From NCBI GenBank assembly GCA_049515555.1, contig JBEKTY010000002.1, positions 56,719 through 120,718 on the forward strand: a DNA stretch of 64,000 bases, read 5' to 3'. Position numbers and translations under genes: made by a program. Positions 1 through 9,300 of the stretch are shown piece by piece; the first letter of the stretch is position 1, and each line of letters opens with the position of its first letter. The notes beneath the pieces are model-generated. The model ran no database searches. It saw only the letters and a program-made list of their open reading frames with translations, and had not been told where the DNA came from. Source of the stretch: JBEKTY01 sp049515555 (GTDB taxonomy: Bacteria; Planctomycetota; Planctomycetia; Pirellulales; Thermoguttaceae).

Positions 1-1383
1 GCGCCCGCCTGGAAGGAACGCCTGACGGTGCTCGACACGGCGGAACCGGCTCCGCTGGCCGTTACGGCCGCCGACTGGCCGACCTATCGCCGCGACGCGC
101 AGCGCAGCGCCGCAAGCGCCGCCACCGTGGGCGGGCAGCCCAAAGTTCTCTGGCGATGGATGCCCTCGGGTGCGATTCCTTACAACAGCGCTCACACGGC
201 GGCGGCCGGCCCCCGCTTGGCGGCGGATTTCATGGCCACGGCCCCCGTGGCGGTGGCAGGGTACGTCTGGTTCGCATCGCATGACGGCACCGTGCACTGC
301 GTGAAGGCGGCCGACGGCAAGGAAGTCTGGAACTTCCCCACCGGCAGCATGCTCTTCGCCCCACCGACAATCTACGGTGGCCGCGTATTGGTGGGCGGCG
401 GTGACGGCCGCGTTTATTGCCTCAATGCCGCCACCGGCCGCTGCCTGTGGCAGCTTCTGGCCGCGCCCGCCGATCGGCGCGTGTTCTGGTTCGGCCATCT
501 CATTAACACCTGGCCCGTGGTGCCCGGCGTCGTCGTCCACGACGGTGTGGCCTATGCCGTAGCGGGTTTCCAGAAGGAAAACGGCATCCACGCCTACGCC
601 TTCGATCCCAAGAGCGGCAATGTGCTTTGGGAGAAGGACGACTCGGGCACGGGCGGGCAGGGCGGCCCGGGAAGCGCTTACAGCAGCATCGGCCAGGTCG
701 CCGTCGGAGACGGAAAGCTCTGGCTGTGCAGTTCCACCTCCGTCCCGGGATCGTTCGCGCTTCAGTCGGGCGACTGGAAGCCGGAAGGCGCCGGCCAATT
801 CGGCTGCGAGATCGGTGTTCTCGACGGGAAGTGGGTCATCCAGGGCGGACGCCGGCTCAGCGAAACCCAGGACACCTTGACCCAGCCCCTGGGGAATTCC
901 GGCTTTGCCGCCTGCTCGTTGGGGAAGACCTCCGCCCGCGTCGGACTGGGCGACAGCGGCACCATGCTGCCCGCATGGGACGCCGATCTTTCCGTGTTGC
1001 CGCCCAAGGGTGTGTCCGGCAAGCTGACGGCCGTTGCCACGGCCAAACTGCTGGACTGGCTCTCGGCCAAGGCCGGGGCCCCGGCTCCCAACGGCCTGCC
1101 CTGGAAGGGCAAGGCCGACGACTGGTCGGACGTCAAGTCATGGGCCACCGAGAGCATGACGCCTGTCGCCTTTGCCCTGGCCAAGGACCAACTCGTCGTG
1201 GCCTACGAGGGCGGCGGCGGCAAGGGAACTCACAAACTGAGCGGACTGCTCCGCTCCGACGGCTCGAAGGCCTGGACTGTCGATCTGCCCGAGCAGCCCG
1301 TTATGAACCGGCTCGCCCTGGATCGCGACGGCCGGGTGTTGGTTGCCCTTTGCGACGGCTCGATCATATGCCTGGGGCGGTGA
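1..1383 (+). CDS. PQQ-like beta-propeller protein, 5' end outside window
   Basis: The reading frame is open from base 1 (first residues APAWKERLTV), so the gene begins upstream; the GTG at 28 is not needed as a start. About 460 residues are visible. The block DWPTYRRDAQRS followed by propeller blades is the usual layout of planctomycete PQQ-like repeat (BamB/quinoprotein-fold) proteins. Blade motifs seen are DGTVHCVKAADGKEVW, DGRVYCLNAATGRCLW and YAFDPKSGNVLW. The stop is preceded by a final blade ending DGSIICLGR. It resembles the C-terminal half of the propeller protein at 22263-25223, including the YRRDAQRS / LRADAARS block, so the missing part may include a methyltransferase-like domain. 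Probably exported. Fold call is firm; substrate is unknown. Confidence 0.8.
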   Translation, partial: APAWKERLTVLDTAEPAPLAVTAADWPTYRRDAQRSAASAATVGGQPKVLWRWMPSGAIPYNSAHTAAAGPRLAADFMATAPVAVAGYVWFASHDGTVHCVKAADGKEVWNFPTGSMLFAPPTIYGGRVLVGGGDGRVYCLNAATGRCLWQLLAAPADRRVFWFGHLINTWPVVPGVVVHDGVAYAVAGFQKENGIHAYAFDPKSGNVLWEKDDSGTGGQGGPGSAYSSIGQVAVGDGKLWLCSSTSVPGSFALQSGDWKPEGAGQFGCEIGVLDGKWVIQGGRRLSETQDTLTQPLGNSGFAACSLGKTSARVGLGDSGTMLPAWDADLSVLPPKGVSGKLTAVATAKLLDWLSAKAGAPAPNGLPWKGKADDWSDVKSWATESMTPVAFALAKDQLVVAYEGGGGKGTHKLSGLLRSDGSKAWTVDLPEQPVMNRLALDRDGRVLVALCDGSIICLGR

Positions 1384-1499
1384 TTTTCCCGGCTGTTCTC
1401 CCTCGGGGACGGCCGACCATGCTTCGTTTGATGCTCCTTGACCGGTGCGGCCTTACCAATGGGTGCCTTTCAGCGAGTACTTCTTCGTCTAGCGGGCTG

Positions 1500-1635
1500 A
1501 CGGTGACCGAGGCCCCGCACTATGTATGGCGCGAGCTGCGCGGCTTCGAGAGCGGCGCGTGGAAGACGCCGCAGGAGTTGGCCGCCTACGACCTGGTCGT
1601 GCTGGCCAACGTGGACCTCAAGACGCTCGCGCTGT
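1500..1635 (+). pseudogene. Remnant of an amidotransferase/ThuA-like planctomycete protein
   Basis: About 45 residues read as coding: APHYVWRELRGF, then ELAAYDLVVLANVDLKTL. The phrase 'YDLVVLANV' followed by a short helix is typical of the first strands of glutamine-amidotransferase-like domains. There is no start codon or signal peptide in frame and the similarity stops at about 1635, so this is a fragment. Recognition is from pattern only. Confidence 0.35.
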
Positions 1636-1653
1636 GCGCGAGCTCTTGGGCTA

Positions 1654-2559
1654 TCAGAGTAACGCGCCATGAAGACCCGCACGGTTTTCTGCCTGGTCGT
1701 CGGTCTTTCGGTGTTCGGGTAGGCACTGGTCTCCCCCACTCGCCGTCAGACGAGTTTTTCGGGAAAGACAGGAAGCGGAGGTCCTGATGAAACAAGCCGC
1801 GATTACTCCTATCACGGCACAGGCGGCGATGAAAATCCAGCCTATGGTGTAGTCTTTGCCTCCATCCTGGACGATCACCATCGTGCTGAACCCCTTGGCG
1901 GCGAAAGCCGCGGCCACATAGCCGCAGCCGTTGACCAGTCCCATGGCCTTGCCGTACACCTCCGGCGTGAAGATCTCGGCCGGCACTGCCAGCACCGGTC
2001 CCCACGCCATGTTGGCGAAGAACCCCATCCCGCAAAGCGCCAACGCCAGCAGACCTGGAGCGGCGGTCTTGAGCGAGGCAAGCAACAGGAGAAAGGGGAT
2101 CAGCCCGACGAAGCAGACGATGATCATCACCCGGCGGTTGTTCCTGAAGACCTTGTCTGAGAGATAGGAGGAAGCGAAGCTTCCCGCGGCCGCGGCAACA
2201 AAATAGAGCGAATTCCAGTAGCCCATCGTGTCCAACTTGAAGGAGAACGTATCGGACAGATAGAGAGGAATCCAGACCAGGGTTCCCCAGTAGACGATCT
2301 GCATGACGATATCCACAACGACCACGGCCAGATAGCTGCCGCTGGCGAAGAGGTCGCGAAACCCGAATCCCTTCGCGGACGTGATTTGCCGTTGCGCGTT
2401 CTTGAAGTCATTGGCCTTCAGAATCCCCGCCTCCAGCTCATCGCGGTAGGAGCCCAACGGGTCCCAGTTCGCGTACGAAGAATCGCGCCCCGTTACAACC
2501 TGCCGCAAGCATTCAACCCGTAAATGTGATGGCTCGCCGACGACGGCAGGCCGAGACAC
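1654..2559 (-). pseudogene. C-terminal half of an MFS transporter
   Basis: The frame encodes the last six or so membrane spans of a major facilitator superfamily transporter. Visible segments include YLAVVVVDIVMQIVYWGTLV, WNSLYFVAAAAGSFASSYLS, VMIIVCFVGLIPFLLLLASL, LLALALCGMGFFANMAWGPV and WIFIAACAVIGVIAACF. The loop SDKVFRNNRR resembles the conserved loop between spans 8 and 9 (R-x-x-R type). The first half of the protein (spans 1-6 and the usual N-terminus) is missing, and nothing like it is found upstream to 2736. The last 40 residues after CFIRTS are not transporter-like, which suggests that the natural stop was lost. Normal family length is 400-450 residues; about 250 remain. Confidence 0.6.
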
Positions 2560-2736
2560 CCATACATGTACATCGTGTGTCCTGGCGACCGCCGGATCGA
2601 GAACACGCCGGGCTAAGCACGGTATCTGGACTGTGGACAGGCGTTGAGGTTCCTATTATATTTGACCGCATCGCGACCCAGGTGTTGACCGATTGATTGC
2701 AACGCCTGCCGGACTATCAAGAGGGGAACACACTTC

Positions 2737-3699
2737 GTGACTCGAAATGGTTTCATCGATCGTGTCTTGATCCTGCTGACAACCGCTTTCGTTGCCGCCA
2801 CGACCGCGACCTGGCCCCGCCGGGCCCAGTCTGCCGACAAGCCGGACTCTGCGCCGCTGCGGACGATTCATCTGGCTGCCGGGCAGATCGTCTGCCACCC
2901 CGGCGACAGCGAGGGCAATCTGAAGCAGATCCGCGCTTTGGCCCAGCAGGCGGCCCAGGCCGGCGCCTGTTTGTGCCTCTTCGGCGAAGGGGCAATTACC
3001 GGTTACGTGTACACCCCGGCCGTGTTGACCAACGCGCCCCGGGCCGATGGCCCAGTCGCCGAGCGGCTCAAGCAGATGGCTGCGGAACTGAAGATCGCGA
3101 TTGTCGCAGGCACGATCGGGCGATTCGACGACGGCCCGCACTTCTGCTGTTTCATCGTCATGCCGGATGGCCGCCTGATCGTGCAACTCAAGCACGGGGT
3201 CAACGACGCGGAACGCAAGGCCGGATTGCTGCCCGGGCCCGTGGAGCGGCAGGTGTTCACCGTGGACGGCGTCAAGATGGGCGTATGCATTTGTTCCGAC
3301 AGTGGCATTCCGGGTATCCGCGACACGTTGGCCAAACAGGGCTGCCAAGTGCTCTTGATGCCCACCGCGGGTGGCGGCGGACGGGAGCACATTTATCACC
3401 CGGACGACTTGCGCGACCCCCGCCGCCGGGCCGCCTACGTCAAGCTCATGGACGCTGTGTGCTCGGTCACCTCGGCCGTGGGCGACTGCGTCGGCCACCG
3501 CATGGCCCAAGTCGCCGTCAATCTCTCCGGCGACGACGGCGTGGACCACTATCACCCGGGCCATAGCTCGATCATCGACAGCCGCGGCCGCATCGTGGCT
3601 TTGCTGCCCGGCGAGTACGTGGTCGATTATCTGGAGCCGCGGATGATCCACGGCCAGGTGATCGTGCAATCTCCTCGGGCGAATGCGACGATAAAATGA
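2737..3699 (+). CDS. Secreted nitrilase-superfamily carbon-nitrogen hydrolase
   Basis: 320 residues starting at GTG, with GAGGGG ten bases upstream. An N-terminal signal peptide (VLILLTTAFVAATTAT ending near QSA) indicates export. The nitrilase triad is visible: Glu84 in FGEGAITGY, Lys152 in LKHGVND and Cys186 in CICSDSGIPG. Family members hydrolyse nitriles, amides or carbamoyl groups. A signal peptide is unusual for the superfamily, but exported versions occur in planctomycetes next to glycan-degrading genes. It is followed by a GH2-like gene after a 439-base gap. The substrate cannot be told from sequence; an amide or N-acyl substituent on a polysaccharide is an inference. Confidence 0.8.
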   Translation: MTRNGFIDRVLILLTTAFVAATTATWPRRAQSADKPDSAPLRTIHLAAGQIVCHPGDSEGNLKQIRALAQQAAQAGACLCLFGEGAITGYVYTPAVLTNAPRADGPVAERLKQMAAELKIAIVAGTIGRFDDGPHFCCFIVMPDGRLIVQLKHGVNDAERKAGLLPGPVERQVFTVDGVKMGVCICSDSGIPGIRDTLAKQGCQVLLMPTAGGGGREHIYHPDDLRDPRRRAAYVKLMDAVCSVTSAVGDCVGHRMAQVAVNLSGDDGVDHYHPGHSSIIDSRGRIVALLPGEYVVDYLEPRMIHGQVIVQSPRANATIK

Positions 3700-4138
3700 G
3701 AGCGCGCAGGCTTACGACAGTCGTGGGCGCGAGCCTCTATGGGCAATCCCGGTTGGCGCCGCTGAGCTTCAGGCAGGGACCGTCAGGGCCGTCCTTCTCC
3801 GACTCTGCTTCACCCGCTCGACGTCGATGTACAGCGCGGTCGCCAGCTTGCCACGGCGATCGCGCAATGTCCAGCGTTTAAGCGAATCTTCTCCGCTTGG
3901 CGGCCATTTCCTTTGCATTTACCCCCCCGTACCCGTCCAGAGATTCTTTGGCCCGACTTGGTCGGCCGCAATCTTCTTTACCGCAGGAGGAATGCGCCTG
4001 CCGGCCTTTCCTGGCTGCTGTTTTCACCCATCTCGCCACCGTTTGACAACCGCCCGCCCGACTACTAGCATGGAGCACAACATCCGGCGCTGCGGCCGAC
4101 GATGGACGAAGGGAATCCTCGCTTCAAGGAGAGTTCAA
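3700..4138. other. 439-base intergenic stretch, no gene recognised
   Basis: No supported gene. A short minus-strand frame near 3785-3860 reads GKLATALYIDVERVKQS and may be a decayed scrap of coding DNA, but it matches nothing I can name. The Shine-Dalgarno sequence of the next gene (AAGGAGAG) is at 4126-4133. Confidence 0.4.
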
Positions 4139-6259
4139 ATGAAGTCGATCGGCTTCTGGGTTTCACTGTTGACACTGGCCCTGCTGCCGGCGCTTTCCAG
4201 CGCCTCGACCAATGCGTTGCCTCCGCGGCGGGTCGTTTCACTGGACGGCGCGTGGCAGGTCGGCCAGGGGTCGATGACAAGCGTTCCCGCATCGTTCTCG
4301 CATACGGTCGTCGTGCCGGGGTTGATCGACATGGCCGCGCCCGCCTTTGCCGAGGTTGGCCATGCGAGCAAGCTTCGCGAGGCTTTTTGGCTTCGCCGCA
4401 CGTTCCATATCGACGGCCCGGTGCCGGCCGTGGCGCTGCTGAAGATCAACAAGGCCCGCTACGGCACGAAAGTCTTCCTCAACGGCAAACTTGTGGGCGA
4501 GCACGTCGGCTGCTTCACCCCGGGCTATTTCGACGTGAAGGGGCAACTCCAGGGCGCGGGACGGGAGAACCAGTTGATCGTTCGCGTGGGGGCGGGCCGC
4601 GAGGCCCTGCCGGCCGACACACCGACCGGCTGGGACTTTGAAAAGTGGCTCTACATCCCGGGAATTTACGATTCGGTCGAGTTGATCTTAAGCGGCAGGC
4701 CGTACATCAGCAACGTTCAGGTAGTCCCCGATCCGGCCCGGAAGACAGTCGGCGCCGAAGTGGAAATCGACGCGGGCGGCAAGCCCGGACCTGTGACGCT
4801 TCGGGCAACCGTCGCCGAGGCGAAGAGCGGCGAAGCAGTGGGCTTTGCGGAAGGAAGCGGTTTGGCCACGGGCGGCGGCCCGGTGAAGGGCAGCCTGCGG
4901 ATTCCCATCCGCAACTGCCGGCCCTGGTCGCCCGAGGACCCGTTCCTGTACGAGCTTCGCGTGGGCACGGGCGGCGACGCCGCCAGCGCCCGCTTCGGCA
5001 TGCGGAGTTTTCGCTTCGACCCGCAGGCGAAACGGGGGGTGCTCAACGACAAGGTCTACTTCATGCGGGGCAGCAACGTCTGCGCGTACCGCTTCTTCGA
5101 GGACGCCGCACGGGGCGACCTGCCGTGGCGGGCCGACTGGGTCCGCCGGCTGCACCGGAAGTTCCGCCGGATGAATTGGAACGCGCTTCGCTATTGCATT
5201 GGCTTCCCGCCGGAATGCTGGTACGACATCGCCGACGAGGAAGGCTTCTTGATTCAGGACGAGTTTCCCATCTGGCTGTTGGACAAGGCGCCCGAAAACC
5301 CCCTGGCGGCGAAGATCATCCCGCAATACACCGAGTGGATGCGGGAGCGATGGAACCATCCCTGCGTGGTGATCTGGGACGGGCAGAACGAGAGTTTCAC
5401 GAACGAGACGGGCAAGGCGATTTGCGCCGTGCGGGGGTTGGACAAGTCCAATCGGCCTTGGGAGAACGGCTGGAGCGAGCCGCAAAGCCCGACCGATTGC
5501 CGCGAATCGCACCCCTATCGCTTCATCAAGGGCTGGGGCGGCAAGCAGTTCTTCCATCTCAGCGAGCTGGAAGGCACAGCCGGCAAGCCGGATCTGAACG
5601 ATCGCCAGCGGAAGCTCGACGTGCCGGTGATCATCAACGAATACGACTGGCTGTGGATCACCCGCGACGGGCAGCCCACCAGCCTCGACGAGCATGTTTA
5701 CCGCGACCTGCTGGGCGCCAAAGCCACGCCCGCCCAGCGGCGGCTGCTGTACGCCCGCACGATGGCGGCGTTGACCGAGTATTGGCGATGCCATCGCGAG
5801 GCGGCGGCGGTGATGGAGTTTTGCGGGCTGAGCTATTCGCGTTCCGGCGCCAAGCCGCGGCCGGAAGGCGGCGCCACCAGCGACCATTTTCTCGACGTTG
5901 CCAAGCTCGAAATGGAGCCGGCCTATGCGGAGTATGTCGGCGAGGCGTTCAATCCCGTCGGCCTAATGCTGGATTTCTGGAGGGAGAAGCTTGCGCCCGG
6001 TGAACGTCGGGAGGTGAAGGTGTATGTCATCAACGACCGCGAGACGCCGTGGCAGGGCCAGGTGGAGTTGAGCGTGGCCGGCCCGGCGCGTCTGGCGGAG
6101 ACGAAAACCCTAACGGTTCCGGGACTTGGCCGGCAGATCATCACCTTCGCGCTGATCGCTCCCGATGAGCCGGGCGGTTATCAGTTGACGGCCCGACTGA
6201 GCGACGGGGGCAAGTCGATCCGGAGCATTCGAGACTTCCAGGTTTCCACGGCGAAATGA
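4139..6259 (+). CDS. Secreted glycoside hydrolase family 2-like protein
   Basis: 706 residues from the ATG at 4139, which has AAGGAGAG at 4126-4133 and a clear signal peptide (FWVSLLTLALLPALSSAST). The order is an N-terminal jelly-roll sugar-binding domain (about 30-190; FWLRRTFHID, VFLNGKLVGEHVGCFTPGYF), an Ig-like domain (about 195-290), then a TIM barrel. The barrel has the GH2 Asn-Glu pair in WDGQNES (Glu418, acid/base) and a candidate nucleophile Glu501 in INEYDW. A C-terminal Ig-like sandwich ends the protein. The GH2 family cleaves beta-galactosides, -glucuronides, -mannosides and similar bonds. The WDGQNES block differs from the classical W-S-x-G-N-E block, so the substrate is uncertain. 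The gene is monocistronic with its own ribosome site. Confidence 0.82.
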   Translation: MKSIGFWVSLLTLALLPALSSASTNALPPRRVVSLDGAWQVGQGSMTSVPASFSHTVVVPGLIDMAAPAFAEVGHASKLREAFWLRRTFHIDGPVPAVALLKINKARYGTKVFLNGKLVGEHVGCFTPGYFDVKGQLQGAGRENQLIVRVGAGREALPADTPTGWDFEKWLYIPGIYDSVELILSGRPYISNVQVVPDPARKTVGAEVEIDAGGKPGPVTLRATVAEAKSGEAVGFAEGSGLATGGGPVKGSLRIPIRNCRPWSPEDPFLYELRVGTGGDAASARFGMRSFRFDPQAKRGVLNDKVYFMRGSNVCAYRFFEDAARGDLPWRADWVRRLHRKFRRMNWNALRYCIGFPPECWYDIADEEGFLIQDEFPIWLLDKAPENPLAAKIIPQYTEWMRERWNHPCVVIWDGQNESFTNETGKAICAVRGLDKSNRPWENGWSEPQSPTDCRESHPYRFIKGWGGKQFFHLSELEGTAGKPDLNDRQRKLDVPVIINEYDWLWITRDGQPTSLDEHVYRDLLGAKATPAQRRLLYARTMAALTEYWRCHREAAAVMEFCGLSYSRSGAKPRPEGGATSDHFLDVAKLEMEPAYAEYVGEAFNPVGLMLDFWREKLAPGERREVKVYVINDRETPWQGQVELSVAGPARLAETKTLTVPGLGRQIITFALIAPDEPGGYQLTARLSDGGKSIRSIRDFQVSTAK

Positions 6260-6394
6260 CGCAGGGCGCCGTTGTCGGCGTAAGCCCTCGTTGGGCGATA
6301 AGCATAGCGCGGCCAGCAGGTTACGGACGGAAGCTCGCAACACGAAAATCGGTGGACTAGGGCGGAGTCTGTATATAGCCTTAGGTCATCTGCC

Positions 6395-9300
6395 ATGGAA
6401 ACATTCCTGCTCCTGATAGGGATCGTGATCGGGTCGGCGACGGATGCCCGAGGCGCCGTCGCTTTTCTCCTGCCACAAGGCCCCCGGGAAATACCGGCTT
6501 CGGAAAACGACACCGCCCGCGAAGTGGCCGATCGACTTGTCGCGGCCGTGCCGCTGTGGCCGGTCGAGGGCGGGAAGTTCGTCGATCGTTCGAGCCGGAC
6601 CGTGCCGCTGGAACGTTTCTCCGTGATATGGTGCCATCAGGGCGAAGCGGCGGCCTGCTCAGGGCCACTGACCGAAGCGGCGACCGTCGCCGCTCTGAGC
6701 CGATACGCCCAGGACGGTCGAAGCCTGCTGTTGACGGGTGTGGCCGCGGGCCTCGTGGCTCCCCTGGGCCTCGAGACGCTGCGCACCAGGCCGGTTGTCT
6801 TCGGCCACGACCGCGCTCAGGCTGGGCTGGTGCCGATCGCCACGGCGCATCCGGTCCTCGGTGCGCTCGATTTGGACCGCGACGTGCTGTGGATGAACAA
6901 TGCCGTATACCCGGCGTTTGCCGAGTTCCATCCGCTGAGCACCCCCGCTCGCGGCGCGCTCTTAGCGCGGACGCCCGGCGGGCCCGAGAACCCCTTGGTG
7001 GAGTACCGGCTGGGCCGTGGTCGCGTCGTCGCCTTGGCCTGGCGACTTTCGCCGCACTATCACATCGCGCCGGCAAGTTATCGCGCGAATTTCGAACAAC
7101 TGCTCAAGAACCTGTTGGCCTATCTCGGTGATTCGAGTGAATCGCGCCCTCCCGGCACGAGTGCCGGGGCTAAACCAACCGTCGGCGTGCGACCCAACGA
7201 GTGGCAAGCCCTGGAACTGGCCATCGACGACCTTTGCGATACCTTCAAGGATCGCTATCCGGCGGGCCGCAAGTATCGGCAGCAGCTTGGCGTGCTGAAA
7301 TCCTCGCACGATGCGTTGCTTCGTCGCAATCCGCCGAGTGCGGCGAGCGATGCGGCCCTGGAGCGGATGGTCGCCGAGTTCCGCCGTCTAAGCGTCGAGG
7401 CCCTGCTGGCGAATCCCTTGCTCGACTTCGATCGCTTGTTGGTGATAAAGCGCGGGGCGAACAAACTCGGGCTGCCGATGAATTACGAGGGCAATTCCAG
7501 CCTGCCGCCGGACGGCTACGACAATGAACTCGCGGTGCTCTCGCCATTGCACGGCGGCAGGTTGACCACGCTTTATCGTCCCGCGGGCGGCCGTTTCCTG
7601 GGCGACGTTGACCTGAACTTCGACGCCGATCGCCTCCTGTTCTCCATGCCCAAGGAGAACGGACGCTGGCGGCTGTGGGAGCTGAAGAGCGACGGGGCTG
7701 GCCTCCGCGAGATTCCCTGCGTACCCGACGCCGACGTCGACAACTACGATGCATGCTACCTGCCGGACGGTCGGATCATCTTCTCGTCGACGGCCCCCAT
7801 GGTTGGCGTGCCTTGTGTCCGCGGCGCGGCCCATGTGGCCAACCTGTTCCGCCTGGATACCGACGGCAGGATCCGACAACTTACGGTCGAGCAGGATCAC
7901 GACTGGTGTCCCACGGTCCTGCCCAGCGGCCGCATACTCTATCTCCGCTGGGAATATGCCGATCTGCCCCACGCGTTTTCGCGGATCCTCTTCTCGATGA
8001 ACCCGGACGGTACGGGACAAATGGAGTACTATGGCAGCAATTCTTATTGGCCTGCATCGATGTTCCATGCCCGGCCGGTACCGAATCATCCGACCCGGTT
8101 CGTGGCCGTCGTGGGCGGACACCACGACCTGCCGCGGATGGGCGACTTGGTGCTGTTCGACCCGTCCCGGGGCCGATTCGAGGCGGAAGGGGCCGTGCAG
8201 CGCATCCCGGGACGCGGGCGCAAAGTCGAGCCGGTGATGCTGGATCTGCCGATCGCGCAGACTTGGCCCAAGTTCCTGCACCCCTGGCCTTTGAGCGACA
8301 AGTATTTCCTCGTCTCGTGCAAGCCGACAGAAAATGCACCCTGGGGCATTTACCTGGTCGACGTGTTCGACAACGTGGTGAAGATCTACGAGGAGCCGGG
8401 CTACGCCATGCTCGAGCCGGTGCCGCTGCGTAAGACGCCTCGGCCGCCGATCCTGCCTGATCGGGTCGATCTCAGCCGGCGCGACGCCGAGGTCTTTGTG
8501 GCCGACATTTATGCCGGGCCCGGCCTGCACGGTGTGCCACGCGGGACGATCAAATCGCTGCGACTTGTAAGCTATCACTTCGCCTATCAAGGCATGGGCG
8601 GCGAGCCGGACGCCCCGGGCCTCGACGGGCCTTGGGACATCAAGATCGTGCTGGGCAGCGTGCCACTTTGCGAGGACGGCTCGGCCCGGTTCCGCGTGCC
8701 CGCCTACACTCCCATCAGCTTGCAGCCTTTGGATGGCGAGGGCAAGGCGGTGCAGCTCATGCGGAGTTGGTTCACGGCGATGCCCGGCGAGAGCGTCTCC
8801 TGCATTGGCTGTCATGAGAAACAAAACTCGGCGCCGGTCGGCCGGTCGGCACAGGCCGCCATGCGTCCGGCCGAGGAGATCCGCCCTTGGTACGGCTCGG
8901 CCCGAGGGTTCGATTTCCGCCGCGAGGTACAACCGGTGCTTGACGAGCATTGTATCGCATGCCACGACGGGCGGCAGGCGGCGCCTCCGAATCTGACCGA
9001 TCGTCCGCCCGTGCCAATGCAGGCGAACAAGAACCCGTACAATCTGGCGTCGTGTTTCACGCCGTCGTATTACGAGCTGCGCAAGCTGGTCCGCACACCG
9101 ACGCGTGAAAGCGACATGCACTTGCTGCCACCTTGGGAGTTCCATGCCGATACAACGCGGCTGGTGCAGATGCTCGCCAAGGGGCATTATGGGGTACGGT
9201 TGGACACAGAAAGTTGGGACCGGCTGGTCACCTGGATCGATTTGAACGCCCCGGCCCATGGTTCGTGGACCGAGATCTGCGGCGAAAAACGCGTGGCTCA

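Noticed and set aside
2656..3669. Long minus-strand open frame opposite the nitrilase
   Set aside because: Its translation is rich in His, Val and Arg without domains; it is the GC-rich shadow of a gene with a clear catalytic triad.
3827..4138. Upstream extension of the GH2-like frame
   Set aside because: The extension has no signal peptide; ATG 4139 has a strong ribosome site and signal peptide.
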